The position numbers and the translations under genes were made by a program. From positions 12,464,501 to 12,528,500 of the forward strand of contig OY987273.1 of the NCBI GenBank assembly GCA_963920665.1: a DNA stretch of 64,000 bases, read 5' to 3'. Below, in pieces: positions 25,601-36,545 of the stretch. Below the pieces are notes generated by a model. It did not search any database. It saw only the letters and a list, made by a program, of their open reading frames with translations, and was not told where the DNA came from. Source of the DNA: Straminergon stramineum. Its lineage: Eukaryota > Streptophyta > Bryopsida > Hypnales > Calliergonaceae. How positions within the stretch are numbered: position 1 is the stretch's first letter; each line of letters begins with the position of its first letter.

Positions 25601-25930
25601 GTCCCCAAATAGCGTCCACCACACCTCCTCCGATCGATGCACAAAATGCTTATTGTTGCAATTACGTGGCTTACAACAAAAACCATGTGTATGCACCACG
25701 TGGCAATCCCGAGGCCACAACTTGTCAATGTGGTACATTTTAACATACTTCTTGCATGTTTTGAAGGTCCAATATTCCCCTTCCTCCTCCCAACTGCTCT
25801 CCGCTTTGATGTTCAAGTCATCTAAAATCTCATAGTGAAGCCCATGAGAGGCCCCATTCACTTTAGTCCCTCTCTCTTTTTCACCTCCTGAAGTCCTCCC
25901 GTTGTTGGTAGGAACACCTTGATCCGTCAT
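22700..25930 (-). pseudogene. Gene B1: Cys-rich module, coiled coil, methyltransferase-like tail
   Basis: From the ATG at 25,930 one frame runs to 23,075, about 950 codons without a frameshift, interrupted by TAG or TGA only (TAG 25,436, 24,401, 24,146, 23,687, 23,441; TGA 25,244, 23,819, 23,777). Parts in order: a Cys-rich module at 25,440-25,780 (TCKKYVKM, KLWPRDCHVV, HFVHRSEE, KVDW) shared with genes A1 and B2; a Ser/Thr/Pro-rich linker with a SPxxRLSPRQxLS-like repeat near 24,950; a coiled coil at about 24,320-24,480; and a basic globular part. The segment at 23,075-23,440 (AVIDFRNIPGV, WLWICGDHQ) continues past a small repeat to 22,735 (ELCMEFYLHV, FVFIGGKF). That tail faintly recalls N4/N6-type amino-methyltransferases, a weak inference. 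A GC-rich block lies just upstream. Confidence 0.6.
22928..23078. mobile_element. Small CACTA-like miniature element inside B1
   Basis: It begins CACTACAAGAGAAAGGGG, typical of CACTA transposon ends, and has the inverted block GGGGTGTTTT at 22,942-22,952 against AAAACACCCC at 23,057-23,066. The middle folds back on itself (AGTAAAAATTTACT and its complement). The right end is not clean and I see no 3-base target duplication. It splits the B1 coding region, since related coding sequence resumes on both sides. Confidence 0.5.
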
Positions 25931-26129
25931 GATAGATGATTTGAATTTTTGAGCCCTTCGAAAAATAGTACCACGGCACGTAAATACCATGAGATGTGTG
26001 TAAATAAGTAATAGCGTAAATCGACAATAGTAACAAAAGCTCAAGGACCCCCACTCTCCACCCTGTAGGAGCAACTGACACATAAACCAGCAGTAGCACA
26101 TCCAACCTCGTGCCAAAGGAGAGTAGAAG

Positions 26130-26515
26130 TGAGAGCAAATGAGGAGGCCGTCCCCCCATATACCCGTCCGCCACCAAACCTAAAAAACGTTCGCCCCGAA
26201 GTGGACCTGGACGTGCCATCCGCCTCAGCGGACGCGGGGCGACCGTTGGGATTGGCGGACGGGCACCTGTCCGCCCACTTCGGTGGTGGACGGCCAACTA
26301 TCTATCCGCTCCGGACCGTGACTGGACCTCCCGTCTGCCAATCGGAACCGCGGGCTGGTCCCGAACCATCTTGTCCGCTCAGGCCGTCCGCCATCTCGAC
26401 CGGCCCCGCACCTAGCCGTCCAATCAGGCTGTCCCCCGTTACCGACCAACGACACCTAGCACTATTCACCTCACTTTGGAGCCCACCTAACGACAGTCCG
26501 CCGGCAGTCCTAAAG
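26130..26515. promoter_or_regulatory. GC-rich CGGACGG block upstream of B1
   Basis: A block of about 385 bases, much richer in G+C and CpG than its surroundings, dense in CCGTCCGC, GGCGGACG and GCGGACG. It ends about 200 bases upstream of the B1 start (25,930). An equivalent, more eroded block lies upstream of B2 at 58,380-58,520 with similar flanks. A promoter or CpG-island role is inferred from position. Open frames across it (26,129-26,521) are best seen as by-products of GC richness. Confidence 0.5.
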
Positions 26516-26519
26516 CATT

Positions 26520-29500
26520 GAATTCTGAGAAGGATAGATTCATGTACAAAAAATACTCTTGAATGCTAGAAGTATCCAATGTAGTATTAATGTAAGAAAA
26601 GGTAATTCCAGATATTCCATCCCACATTTAAACATGCTCTCCAAAGTCCAAACCCTATACCCTAAACCCTAAACCCTCAATCTTAGCACATTATTTATTA
26701 TTTTTTGTATTACAAAGAAAATGGTGTTGGCACCTCTTTCGGAATACATTTGATGTTTATAAGAGAGTTAACCTTTTATAAATATTTGTTACTATTTAAT
26801 GTCCAATATTTTCTTATATGGGTATTTTATAGTTATCTTCTATAGTGGGTTGTGTTTTATACACTTACTAGGGGATTTATTGATAAGCCCCTCCCATCCC
26901 TCCCGTAAGTCTTGGTTTCCTTAGGATTATTTCTTTTTCTTTTAATTAGCCATTGGGGTTTTTTTACTTTGACACCATTATATGCAATATGGACCTTTTT
27001 CTTTTTTGATGGGTCTATTAATTTCTAGCCATGGACATTTGATTGAAATCATTTGGCTGTTTCTTGATCATACGACAAGTTTTTACACTTGGTTGTAGGT
27101 CAAGAAATTATTAGAAGCTTCCATGCTTAAGATGGATTTTTTACACTTGTCAATTTGACTTGACTAGTGTCTTTTGCTTCATTGGTTGTCATAGGTTTGC
27201 CTAGCACATCATAGGGGGTACTATGATAGTACTGTGATGGATGACTACAAGTAAGGTCCTTAAAAAATCCTTGGATTATGGAGATTTGATTTTTCCTAAT
27301 TTGAGGGTTCCTTCTAGTACAAGTTTGACTGACTTGGCTAATTTTTTATCCCTAGACACCAAGTCATTAATTCTTGGGGCCTATGGGTGGTTGGGATCCA
27401 AAGCACGTTTTCTTGGAGACCACGACATGGACTTGACCTAACATTAATTAAACATTGCTATGGCCAATATATAAGGGATTGAAACTACCCTTGAGCCTTC
27501 ACAATTTCATATTGTTGGCTTTTACAAGGCGTTGGAAGTGACTACGGTTGGTGGGAGTGAGGTCCAAGATGGCGTCTACACAGGTCATCTATGGAGCACA
27601 ATGTGTTAGGCTTTGATTTGTATTTTGTTGTTCATTTTCTTTTGTGTTGAGCTTTGCTTGTTGATTTTTCTTTTGTGACTGCTATAACACGCTGTTGTGG
27701 GCTGAAGACACCTTGTCTACGACTTACTAACATTCTGATGTTTGGTTTGTCATGGGGACAGGTGAGGTCCACAACCTCTTTGGTTAAATCTTCACAGCGG
27801 CTCTATCCATAGACCTTGAAACCAAATTCTTTTGGGGGATACTAAATCACTTTGATATTACATGATTTAGTTACTAGCTTGAGGTGTCTCTACTAATTTG
27901 ATATTTTCTACCTATTGGTATTGTACCAATGAAAAGGTCTTAGTCATGATCTTTATTTGGTTTTATGTACTTAAAAACTTCTTTTCATAAGTTTATTGAA
28001 AAGATGTTGGGCTGATTTGATGGATTTGATAGTTTGATGGCCAAATATGTTTATTCTCTATTTGGCTATGTACTATTTTTTGTTCTTTGAAGTTCTTTTT
28101 TGGATTATGATTGGTTTGTTATTTATAGGAAAGGCCCTATTTGGGATGTCCCTCCCACCCACCCGGGTTGCAAAAAAATCAGAATTAGACAACCCTCAAT
28201 TGTACATATTGAATTTATAACATTGCACAAATTTTCAAAATTATTGATGCAATGTGTGAAATATGTTTTACCTATGAGACTATGATTCCTTTGCAGTTTG
28301 GAATGCAATCATGACAATATAATGCAGATGTAGACCTTTCTTACTTTGTCCTGTACTCATGTGAGTACGTTACTCATGTAGGTTTCAATTTTTCTTAAGA
28401 TTGAGCACCTCAATTATCACTTTATTATGAGCCATTAAATAAATGTGGAACATTCAATTATAACTTGGAGTTTGTCTTCAATTTTTGTTGTCAAATGTAT
28501 TCATAGTTTAGAACATCAATATGAAATTATGAATATACAAAAAGAAATTATATTATCTCGTTATTCTATTATAACATTTATCGAATGTATGGGATGGTGC
28601 TAAAATGATTCAAGCATTTTAATGTAATGTGAAATGTTGTGGACCAGATTAAAGTAAGCATTTATACAACAAAATGAATTGAAAATTCATATCATACACA
28701 CTTTGACACTTATACCTATGTATACTTGTGTACATCCTAAATTGTAAACTGATCATAAATTGATCACAACCCCAAAATATTAGAGCTTAGGTAATGTACA
28801 ATGTGATTGACCTTCAAATATGATGAGTTTTCAATTACAAGAAATTAGAAATGGTCATACTTCAATGATTACAAGTGTGTTTCATCTCAAAACTTTTTTG
28901 CAAATGATTATATAGAAAGGTTCATAATATCATATCTTTTAAATTATAAATTTACAATATTGATTGAATTGCTTATGTTAATTTTGTAGTTATGTAGGCC
29001 TAGGATTTTCTAAAATCTAGAATCCCTAAAGCCTTCATGCTTTCTTTCCCATCAAATATCACTCAAAACTACCATTTCGAATGCAAAGAGACAAAAATTT
29101 TAAAAATTGATTTTTGGGCATATTTAACCATAGGAATTTATACTAGACTAGTACAAAAGTTAATCGAGTTATCTTGTCATCTTGAAAACACTGAGTACAT
29201 ACATTGCACATGGTATTTGCATTTAAAGTAAGCCCAAGAAATATTTTCTTCCATCTTGCTATACTAGATTGTTGGGCTTCTCATTTTCTTCACTTTAGAT
29301 TTTTTACATTAATTAATTTCATTTTACAATATCTCATGTTGAAAAATTTAACTCTTGAGTGAAGAATCTCGAACCAAAAATTTAGAAATAAATCATTTAA
29401 TTGAGATCACATATCACAAGAGTCTCGTATAATAGTGTAGCCGTGTAGGGCCTTTGGGAGTTTAGGGATTCATTATTTTCCTTGAAAGGCATGAAAAAGA

Positions 29501-29804
29501 ATAATAAATATTATAAATTGAACCACGAAGGCTTTTGTTACAATCTTAACATCGAATTTCTTTTGCTATTAGTCAAAAAGTATTGTTGACATCACAAACT
29601 TGTACAAAAGCACCAATGTAAAACAAAATTTCTTTACACACTTATTTGAATTCTTGATTTACAAGTCAAATGATTTTTCAAACAAGAGACTTTAGGATGT
29701 CACTTTTGATAGTTGTATCAATTTAAGACCTCATGACATAACATATTAAAAGTAATTTCTCTACTTTTCTTAATTCACCATATAATGCAAGCTCTGCCCG
29801 CTAA
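26520..29804. other. AT-rich divergent intergenic region between B1 and A1
   Basis: No supported gene. It contains a telomere-like run (ACCCTAAACCCTAAACCCT) at about 26,650-26,678. An open frame at 27,241-27,441 has no recognised motif. A diverged relative of the TTAA miniature repeat begins near 29,020 (ATCACTCAAAACTACCATTT compared with CCACTCAAAACTGCCATTT at 38.85 kb). The equivalent interval of the second module is 58,521-61,574. Confidence 0.5.
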
Positions 29805-30330
29805 ACTGTCCGTCTACCCATCTCTACATAGTTCAAAACACCTCTCCCACCCATCCGCCCGTCCACCAATTCAAAAATTGAAAAATTCCTCCCTCTCTCC
29901 CTCCCTCCCTCCCTCCCACCTAGCTCTCCCCTCCCCTCCCACGCTTCTCTCCGTCCGCTCGACCGCCCATCCGCCCAAATAACAATTCCAAAATTGAAAA
30001 ACACCTCCCTCCCGTGGTCCCGCCCACCTCTGCCCTCTGCCCTTCCTCTCCGTCCGCCTGTCTGGAGTCCATCCGCATTCTCATCTACGTCCGTGCTGCT
30101 TCGTCCGCTTCTTGTCAGTGACTATGCGATCCAGCGGACCGCGATTTCAGACTGCCCGATCTACCCGTCCGCCTTCGTGCTGTCCAATGCGAATGGCAGC
30201 GTCCACATACCCTAAAGCACCGACCGCATAAATGGCGGCACGGATGGCTCATTTCTTCATAATCGTTTCCCTTTTGGAGTGGGTGATCCAGTGCCTTCGG
30301 GAATCTGCACGCCCCTTCCGGCTTGGAGCG
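29805..30330. promoter_or_regulatory. GC-rich CCGTCCGC block upstream of A1
   Basis: Repeated CCGTCCGCC/CGTCCGC motifs, with a CCCTCCCTCCCT pyrimidine tract at 29,890-29,940. The downstream part (about 30,190-30,330, GAGTGGGTGATCCAGTGCC and GGCTTGGAGCGTGA) aligns with 61,740-61,880 upstream of A2. Conservation at the same distance before two paralogous genes supports a promoter or 5' UTR role. Confidence 0.55.
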
Positions 30331-30639
30331 TGAATGATTGTGTTCGTATTACTTTTTTTTTTAATTGGATTGGTTTGAGTGATTAGGGGTTGCCCCAACT
30401 TATAAGTCTTGAATTTTATAGAGTTCATTTGAGTGTTCTTAATTACTGGAATCGTGTTTGAGTTGATTGGGTTGTTAGAAACTCAAGGTGTTCAAGTCTA
30501 TGGTTGATTTGGTTGTTAGTAATAGTAGGTGGAAGTTGTTTTAATCCAAATTCTTACTTTTCATTTGGTACATTTAGCCAAAGCAGGCGGAAATTGGATT
30601 TGAACTTTGTAATCCTTTCGGTTCATTATTAATTGAGGT

Positions 30640-31749
30640 TTGGAGGTTATCATATCGCGCAGAAGTGGTGGAGGAAGTAAGAAGGGGAAATCACAAGAGA
30701 TCAATTGGAGAGATTTGGAAGACGTAACTTGCGTTGCGGAGAAGGGATGGGAAAAGGAGCCCAAGAAAATATGGGATTGCACAACATGCAAGAAGTACGT
30801 CAAAATGATGCACCTCTCCAAACTATGGCCACATGATCGCGCAGAGGTGCAAGTTTGTCGTTGGGAGGGACAAATGTCCACATGTAAGAGCGAACACTTT
30901 GTTCGCCGCTACGAGGAGATAACATCTGCATCAAGTTTACCAAGCTCCAAACCAAACGTCATGAACTATTCAAACATGGCTATGATTTGGGCGGAGATAG
31001 TACTCCATAAAGAAGTAGATTGGCACACGATTGCAGGGTGCAATGTCAAGAATTTGACTCGCGAGGAAGCCATAATTCCTACTAACTGGGTTGGACCAAG
31101 CGCTCGTATGCCGGAGTGGTCCAATCGAGGTTGTGGAGGACTTCCTTCGGTCGTCTTGAAGGATGTTGAAGATGATTGGTCAGATGAAGATGAAGATGAT
31201 GATGATCTAGTACCCGTGACATTTGGTGAGAGACACAAACGTCGAGAAGATCGGGAAGACATTGAGTACCAACAACAAATACAAGAGGCCATGCGTCGAA
31301 GCGTGGAAGACCGGGGTCGGCAACATGATGGGTCCTACTACCGTGACTATAATGCACATGGATCACGAGATGGGACAGGTGGTTTAGATTATGGTAACGC
31401 CCCCCAAGTTGGCTCTCAAAGTATAGGAGGAAGCCATGGACCGACACACTATGGTCAGTATGGTGGTTCTAGCCAAGGAGGCTCTCCATACTACTCTGGA
31501 TTGACTACACATGGTTCATATGGGCATCAGGGAGGCCCTTATTATGGCGGATCAAGTGAAAGAGGGTCCTGGGAGAGTGCTCCAATTCCTCCTCCAACCT
31601 TTGGAGGTCCTTCTTATGGAAATGAATATGGACAAGGAGGTGCATCAAGTGGATATGGTTACAACTATGGGGGTGGACCATATATTGGGGTACATCCTTC
31701 AAGCCCAAATGACAAGAAGGATTCGGATTCGGATTCGGATTCCAAGTAA
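30640..31749 (+). CDS. Gene A1: Cys-rich module with Gly/Tyr-rich tail
   Basis: An uninterrupted frame of 369 codons ending in TAA. Regions: basic N-terminus (1-25); Cys-rich module (about 44-128) with C47, C50, C73, C82 and H86, plus CKKYVKMMHL, KLWP and HFVRRYEE, a plausible zinc-binding fold also found in B1 and B2; an NWVGPSARMPEW segment (149-160); an acidic patch (176-190); a charged helix (195-228); a Gly/Tyr/Ser-rich low-complexity tail (about 230-355) of the prion-like type seen in RNA-binding proteins; and a (DS)n terminus. The frame opens after a TGA at 30,634 with no ATG before residue 56, so the true start may lie in an upstream exon or the ATG may be lost. A2 does have an ATG at the equivalent place. 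Function unknown; DNA/RNA or protein binding is a guess. Confidence 0.65.
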   Translation: MEVIISRRSGGGSKKGKSQEINWRDLEDVTCVAEKGWEKEPKKIWDCTTCKKYVKMMHLSKLWPHDRAEVQVCRWEGQMSTCKSEHFVRRYEEITSASSLPSSKPNVMNYSNMAMIWAEIVLHKEVDWHTIAGCNVKNLTREEAIIPTNWVGPSARMPEWSNRGCGGLPSVVLKDVEDDWSDEDEDDDDLVPVTFGERHKRREDREDIEYQQQIQEAMRRSVEDRGRQHDGSYYRDYNAHGSRDGTGGLDYGNAPQVGSQSIGGSHGPTHYGQYGGSSQGGSPYYSGLTTHGSYGHQGGPYYGGSSERGSWESAPIPPPTFGGPSYGNEYGQGGASSGYGYNYGGGPYIGVHPSSPNDKKDSDSDSDSK

Positions 31750-32837
31750 AGTAGTTAAGTAGAGTATGGTATTCTAGTCATCTTATGTTTGTTTTACTGT
31801 ATGGTTCACTCATTGTAATGTACATAGACGGTAGAGTGCGGCAAATATAGCACAATGCTCTTGACAAGTTGTAATCACCTTTTTGTGATTTTCATACAAA
31901 TACATTGTATTTTTATATTTTAATAAAGCGATATTTTTGTCACATAATTTGTAGGATTTAATACCATTGATGTATGACTATGGGTTAATGGGTATTTGTG
32001 AAAATGGAAAATGTATTGGACCACTTTCTATAATTTTCTCATTTCAATCATTCAATGTGAATAGGTGAATTGCAAATGCAAAGGATGTCCCAAATATACA
32101 ATAGAGGTTTGTAGAATAGTGAGAACCACCATTTTAGTTTCATTTGCTATTAGAAATTGAACCCTAAACCTTAGAAGTCCGAAGGCTTTTTTCCATCCAA
32201 GACCATTTAGTGATTTAGAATTGCCATTTCAATTACAAAGAACTAGAAAATGTAGGAACAATGTTTTTGGCATGTCGGATTGTACGATTTTGTACTATAG
32301 CAATTTATGAATGTGTAGAAGTAATTTCAAAAACTTAACCCACATAGATTGTAAGATATTTGGCTATTTGCATTCAAGGTGACTGAAACAAATGATTTTG
32401 CTATTTGCTTGACTAGATTTTTGGCTTCTAATTATTGAAACAATAAATATTTCCACTTGTGAGTACGATTTTATAATTTTGTATGTTGAAGACTTGAAGA
32501 ATTTAGATGAGAGCATGAGAATGTAGGAAGAAAAATTCCCCCAAAAGATCTTTAGTTTTTATTCATAAGAGAATTGATAAGTTGAGTATATTCAAGATAG
32601 ATACTAGAACATTAATAATTTTAAGATAGAATTATGTAAACATGAGAATCTCAACGGTGAGAGTATTTCAAACAAGCAAACGTCACCGGCTATTCCTCTA
32701 TAATTTTTTTTCATTTCCATGATAGATGATTTACTTGATTCTTACTTCGGTTTGAAACTGAAATGTTGAATATGATACCTATGTTTGACTTAGAGATGTT
32801 CAAGAGAAATTCAAATCTTCGATCGTGCAATTCATCT
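31750..32837. other. Intergenic, with a diverged TTAA-type repeat
   Basis: No supported gene. From about 32,170 to 32,690 the sequence aligns loosely with the internal part of the repeat at 38,809-39,737. Shared features are the CACAGATTG...AGATAT...GCATTCAA stretch and the block ending ...ATCTCAACGGTGAGAGT, which matches AATCCCAATGGTGAGATT near 39,265. Confidence 0.4.
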
Positions 32838-33345
32838 CTTCCGTCCGCCTCGTTTCATCCATTTGCTGTTGCCGGACGGGTTGCCGCATCCACGCCATCC
32901 ACACCGTCCGATCCTAAGGACAGCCTACCGTCCGTCCAATCAGACGAGCTCGCGGTGTCCGTGACAAGCCAACCGTCGGATCTGGCAGACGCCGATCGTC
33001 CTACTAATCGGACGGCTGGCTTGAGGCGGATGGATGACCGTCTGCACAATCAAATGGCTAGCTCGAGGCGGATGGATGACCATCCGCACGGTCGGACAGT
33101 TGGCTCGAGGCGGATGGATGACTGTCCCCGAAATCGAACGACTAGGACAAGGCGGACAGCCATCTCGAGGCAGTCGAAGTGCGGCTGAACGATCGGACGG
33201 CTGCGACGAGGCGGATGATTGAATGGCCACGACGAGGCAGACGGAAGGCCGTCCGCACAATCGGACGGCCACAAGGAGGCGGACGAGGACAAGCCGTCTG
33301 CCCCGTGTAAGAGGGGCGGACGGCCCGTTTGCAATCACTTTTGCC
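32838..33345. promoter_or_regulatory. GC-rich block with a 42-base tandem repeat, originally upstream of the kinase-like gene
   Basis: Dense in GCGGACGG/CCGTCCGC. Between 32,984 and 33,192 a unit of 42 bases starting GGCGGATGGATGAC recurs at 33,025, 33,067, 33,109 and 33,151. The following stretch (GTGGAGAGCTTGGTGG near 33,370) matches 63,745 upstream of kinase 2. The block therefore belonged next to the kinase start before the 3.37-kb element landed between them. Confidence 0.55.
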
Positions 33346-34707
33346 TTGCCCCTTGCGTTTTGCAAGTGTGGAGTGGAGAGCTTGGTGGTTCGTCTCCTCG
33401 GGAAGGCAGAAGTCTTATTTGGAGGCCCCACTTGTCGCAGCACAAGATAAGTAAATTCCCTATTATGCTCACAAGAATCACTCTAGAGTATAACGAAGTG
33501 ACTCTAAAGATCGAACCTACGAGATTCTGTGAAGTATTTACTTGGTTTGGGTGAGTAAGCGCTCTCACCCTCTAAAACTTCATTTCCGGTCCTAGATCTA
33601 AAACCAAAAACCACCAACCACCAAGAGGATCAGGACCGGATTACTTCCCATCCGATCTTCCAATCCTCCGGTTAACTCACTTCTCCCAATTTTCAGGACC
33701 TAAACAATTCCGGTCCTGGCACTACTCCGAACCAATCCGCTCCGACTGGTTCCCGTATCTCCTCAACACTTTTCCGGTTTAGTTTTGCCTCTGTTGGACC
33801 ATCAGAGGGTTCACTACTTAGGTTTCTGAGTGGTAGGCCCACCACTCCTTCTACGGATTATAGTGGTTGAAGACCCATTGTTCTCTCCCTTCCTTTCCTA
33901 ACTAACTCGAATCCGGTTTGATCCCTCACAGCAATCCGGACAGCAATCCGGAATGCAGGTCACACAGAGATCCCCTGTATGATCCGTTCTTACTACAACG
34001 ACCTCAATGCCAACTCCTACCCGTGCGAAGCTAGGTGGTTACAAGTGTACTCGTCCGTTCCAACAGTAACTAGGATCATTCCATTTACCGACTAAGGTGG
34101 TGAGACCTCTCAGAAGATCGGACACTCAACCGGACTACCCGTCCAGGAGTTCTAGCGCGACTAAGGATACCCTCCCTATCCGCCTAGCCTAATAGCGGCT
34201 ATCTCACCCGGAACTTCAAAACCCTAGATCTTGGTGAGGCACTCAAATACACTCCCAACTCTTACGCAACCTGCATCCACACTAAGGATCGGAAACTGTC
34301 GCACTAAGGGGAGAAACCTAATCACAACTCTGCCTTACGCCTTACTAACTCCACATCATGCAAACCTGCCAAGCTTGGGAGACACACACAACAATAGAGC
34401 GCATACAAACGTACAACAAAAATTACAAAAAGAAGACTCCCAGCATCCCTCGCGGGTGCTGACTATATACATTTCAAAAAGTTACAAATGGGCGGGAAAA
34501 CTTGCGAAAGTTCCGCCGCCATCTCGGTCAGACTTTCTGGTCCTACCTACTCCCGACTGGATCGGAATAGGTTCCGTATCCGTTCCTACTCTACCTACTC
34601 TGTACATCCTAAGTCCCTATTCGCGATCCGATGGTCGCGCTGTCTGCTCCCGGGTCCATCTGCTCAAAAACCTCGTTTAAGTTCCGACTCCTCTCGATCT
34701 CTTGAGG

Positions 34708-36277
34708 TCAAGGAACCGGATTGCCTTCTGTGGACGCGGGTGGTGAATCCAAGTCGATGGCGGTTCTAGGTGTGCCGGCCTGGGTCGTTCTCTTGGACTT
34801 GGGGGTTGTATCCTTCCCCTCTCCTGCTGTCACTTCCGGGAACGAATCCGGGAGAGAGATATCCGAGAGTTGAATACCGCGAGAGAAAGTTGCTCCCAAC
34901 AGTATCCGAGTACTCTCCTCCATCCAGTTCGTTGCCTTCCATGCCTCCTTCATTGCCGCTTCTACCTGCTTGGCAAAGTCATTGAGGATCCGCACCATCC
35001 GGGTACCGGATAGCTTCTTCTCCTCGTGCACCCGCTCGTCAAATAATTTGGCCTTGGTGAGGGCCGTTCCGGTCTCCCTGAACGTGGCCTTCACTTGCTC
35101 CATCATTTGCCGAGCATCCTCTGCAATAGACTTGGTGGCTGTGAAGTTCTCCTTATGCACCAGGATCTCCGTCTTCATCCGATCCACCTCCTCTTGTAAC
35201 CGGCGGATCTCTGCTTCCTGCTTGTGAGACTCAACCGGATCAGAAATACAGCCCGCTACCTTTTCCGGTAGCTCCCGGTTGGGTGCTGCTCCCACCATCC
35301 TCCCGATTGCTATCAGCACCTTCCTTTTCATCTCCCAATCCGCTCATATGTCGCATAAGGTTTTTACGAGTGATCTGAACGGATCCTCGGGATCCGATTC
35401 TTCTGACACCGTCTTCTCGACCTCCGGCTTCTCCTCTAGGGTCGCGAGCGGGCGGTGTCCCCCTCTTGTTGGGAGAGGTCGTCTTCTGTTGTTTGATGGT
35501 CGGCATTGGCGCCTCCTCTTCCTCTGACTCACTGTTCTCCTCGAGATCGGAACCGGATTCCATCTCCTCATCCGTTTCTGATTCTCCGTATTTCAGGAGA
35601 GTTTCCTAAGCCTTCCACCTCTTCTCCTCTGGTGCGCTCAGGAGCTGTTGGGAATGATAGAGGTGCATGAGATAGGGGCACACCGGAGTGGCCCTACTCT
35701 TCCCCACTCTTCCTACGAGTTGGGTGACCAGCTCGGAAATGATCCGAGCCCAGTCAACTTTCCGGTCTCCTCTCAGAGAGCCGAAAATAGTGTTGGTGAG
35801 GGAGATAGTCACCCTCGTCGGTTTTTCCGGATGAAGGACCGGAACTAAGAACTTCAGCAGTCGGCGCTGCCGCTCATCGATGCAGTCATCCACCACGTAT
35901 TTGTCTTTCGGGTTGACCGCTCCCCCGAACTTCCCACGGCAGAACTCATCCTTCTGGCTTGCCATTCCTAGCCCTCCTACGCGGAAACTATAGGCTATTC
36001 TCTACATGTCTTCCGTCCACAGATGTAGAACGGCTCTCGGAGTGTTGTCAAACTCATTGGACAGCTTGCCCAAGAGTTCTCTGACTATGGACTCTTCTTT
36101 GAAGCCCTAGGGTTTATCCACAAACCCTAGGCAACCCATGGAAGCTAAATCTTCCATGAGTTGAGACTTGGCTGGTTCGGTGGAGGGAACAACTGGAACT
36201 ACTTTCCGGAGCTTCACCTCTGCTGGGGGTATATTGGAGCTGGCCTGTCCGCCTCTACTCCTCCTAAGCTGCGGCAT
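34708..36277 (-). pseudogene. Coiled-coil element protein, copy 2
   Basis: ATG at 36,277 (MPQLRRSRG). The frame holds to about 35,450 with TAG at 36,107-36,109, 36,002-36,004 and near 35,606. A small indel near 35,450 then shifts it, and the rest reads 35,571-35,344 and 35,331-34,708. The first TAG sits where copy 1 has Trp (KPWGFK), and the VDW Trp kept here is TAG in copy 1. Order and motifs (HPEKPTRVTI, NTIFGSL, acidic linker, EAEIRRLQEEVDRMK coiled coil, SGTRMVRILNDF) match copy 1. The shared regular structure argues the ancestral protein was intact and that each copy decayed separately. Confidence 0.65.
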
Positions 36278-36538
36278 GGACACGGATTGGTGTGCTCGGG
36301 ACCCTTTCCGATACTCCCTCGCTATCTCTCCTAGCCGCTTGCCTCGCTCTCGCTTTCGCTCCCCGATCTCAACCGGTAATTAAAGCTCGAATGCTTAAGG
36401 ACCACAAGTCTCGCAACGGACACTAGCACAAAAGACTGTCACGGGAAACTAATCGACAGGCACAGAGGCAAACACAGAGCACAGACAGCGCTGGGCAAAC
36501 GAAAATGAGAAAGAGTTTGATCTAGATAGCTCTAGTTC

Positions 36539-36545
36539 TTTTATA
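36539..36545 (-). promoter_or_regulatory. TATA box of element copy 2
   Basis: TATAAAA on the minus strand, about 262 bases before the ATG at 36,277, at the position of the copy 1 TATA box. Confidence 0.45.

Noticed and set aside
26129..26521. Proline/Arg-rich open frames on both strands across the GC-rich block
   Set aside because: High GC content lowers stop frequency. Frames on opposite strands overlap and the equivalent block upstream of B2 is not open.
27241..27441. Open frame of 66 codons as a retrotransposon or enzyme fragment
   Set aside because: Composition looks protein-like but no motif, start context or paralogue in the window supports it.
32763..33554. Six overlapping open frames of 60-170 codons around the 42-base repeat
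   Set aside because: The 42-base period is a multiple of three, which keeps all frames open. None is conserved at the kinase 2 locus.
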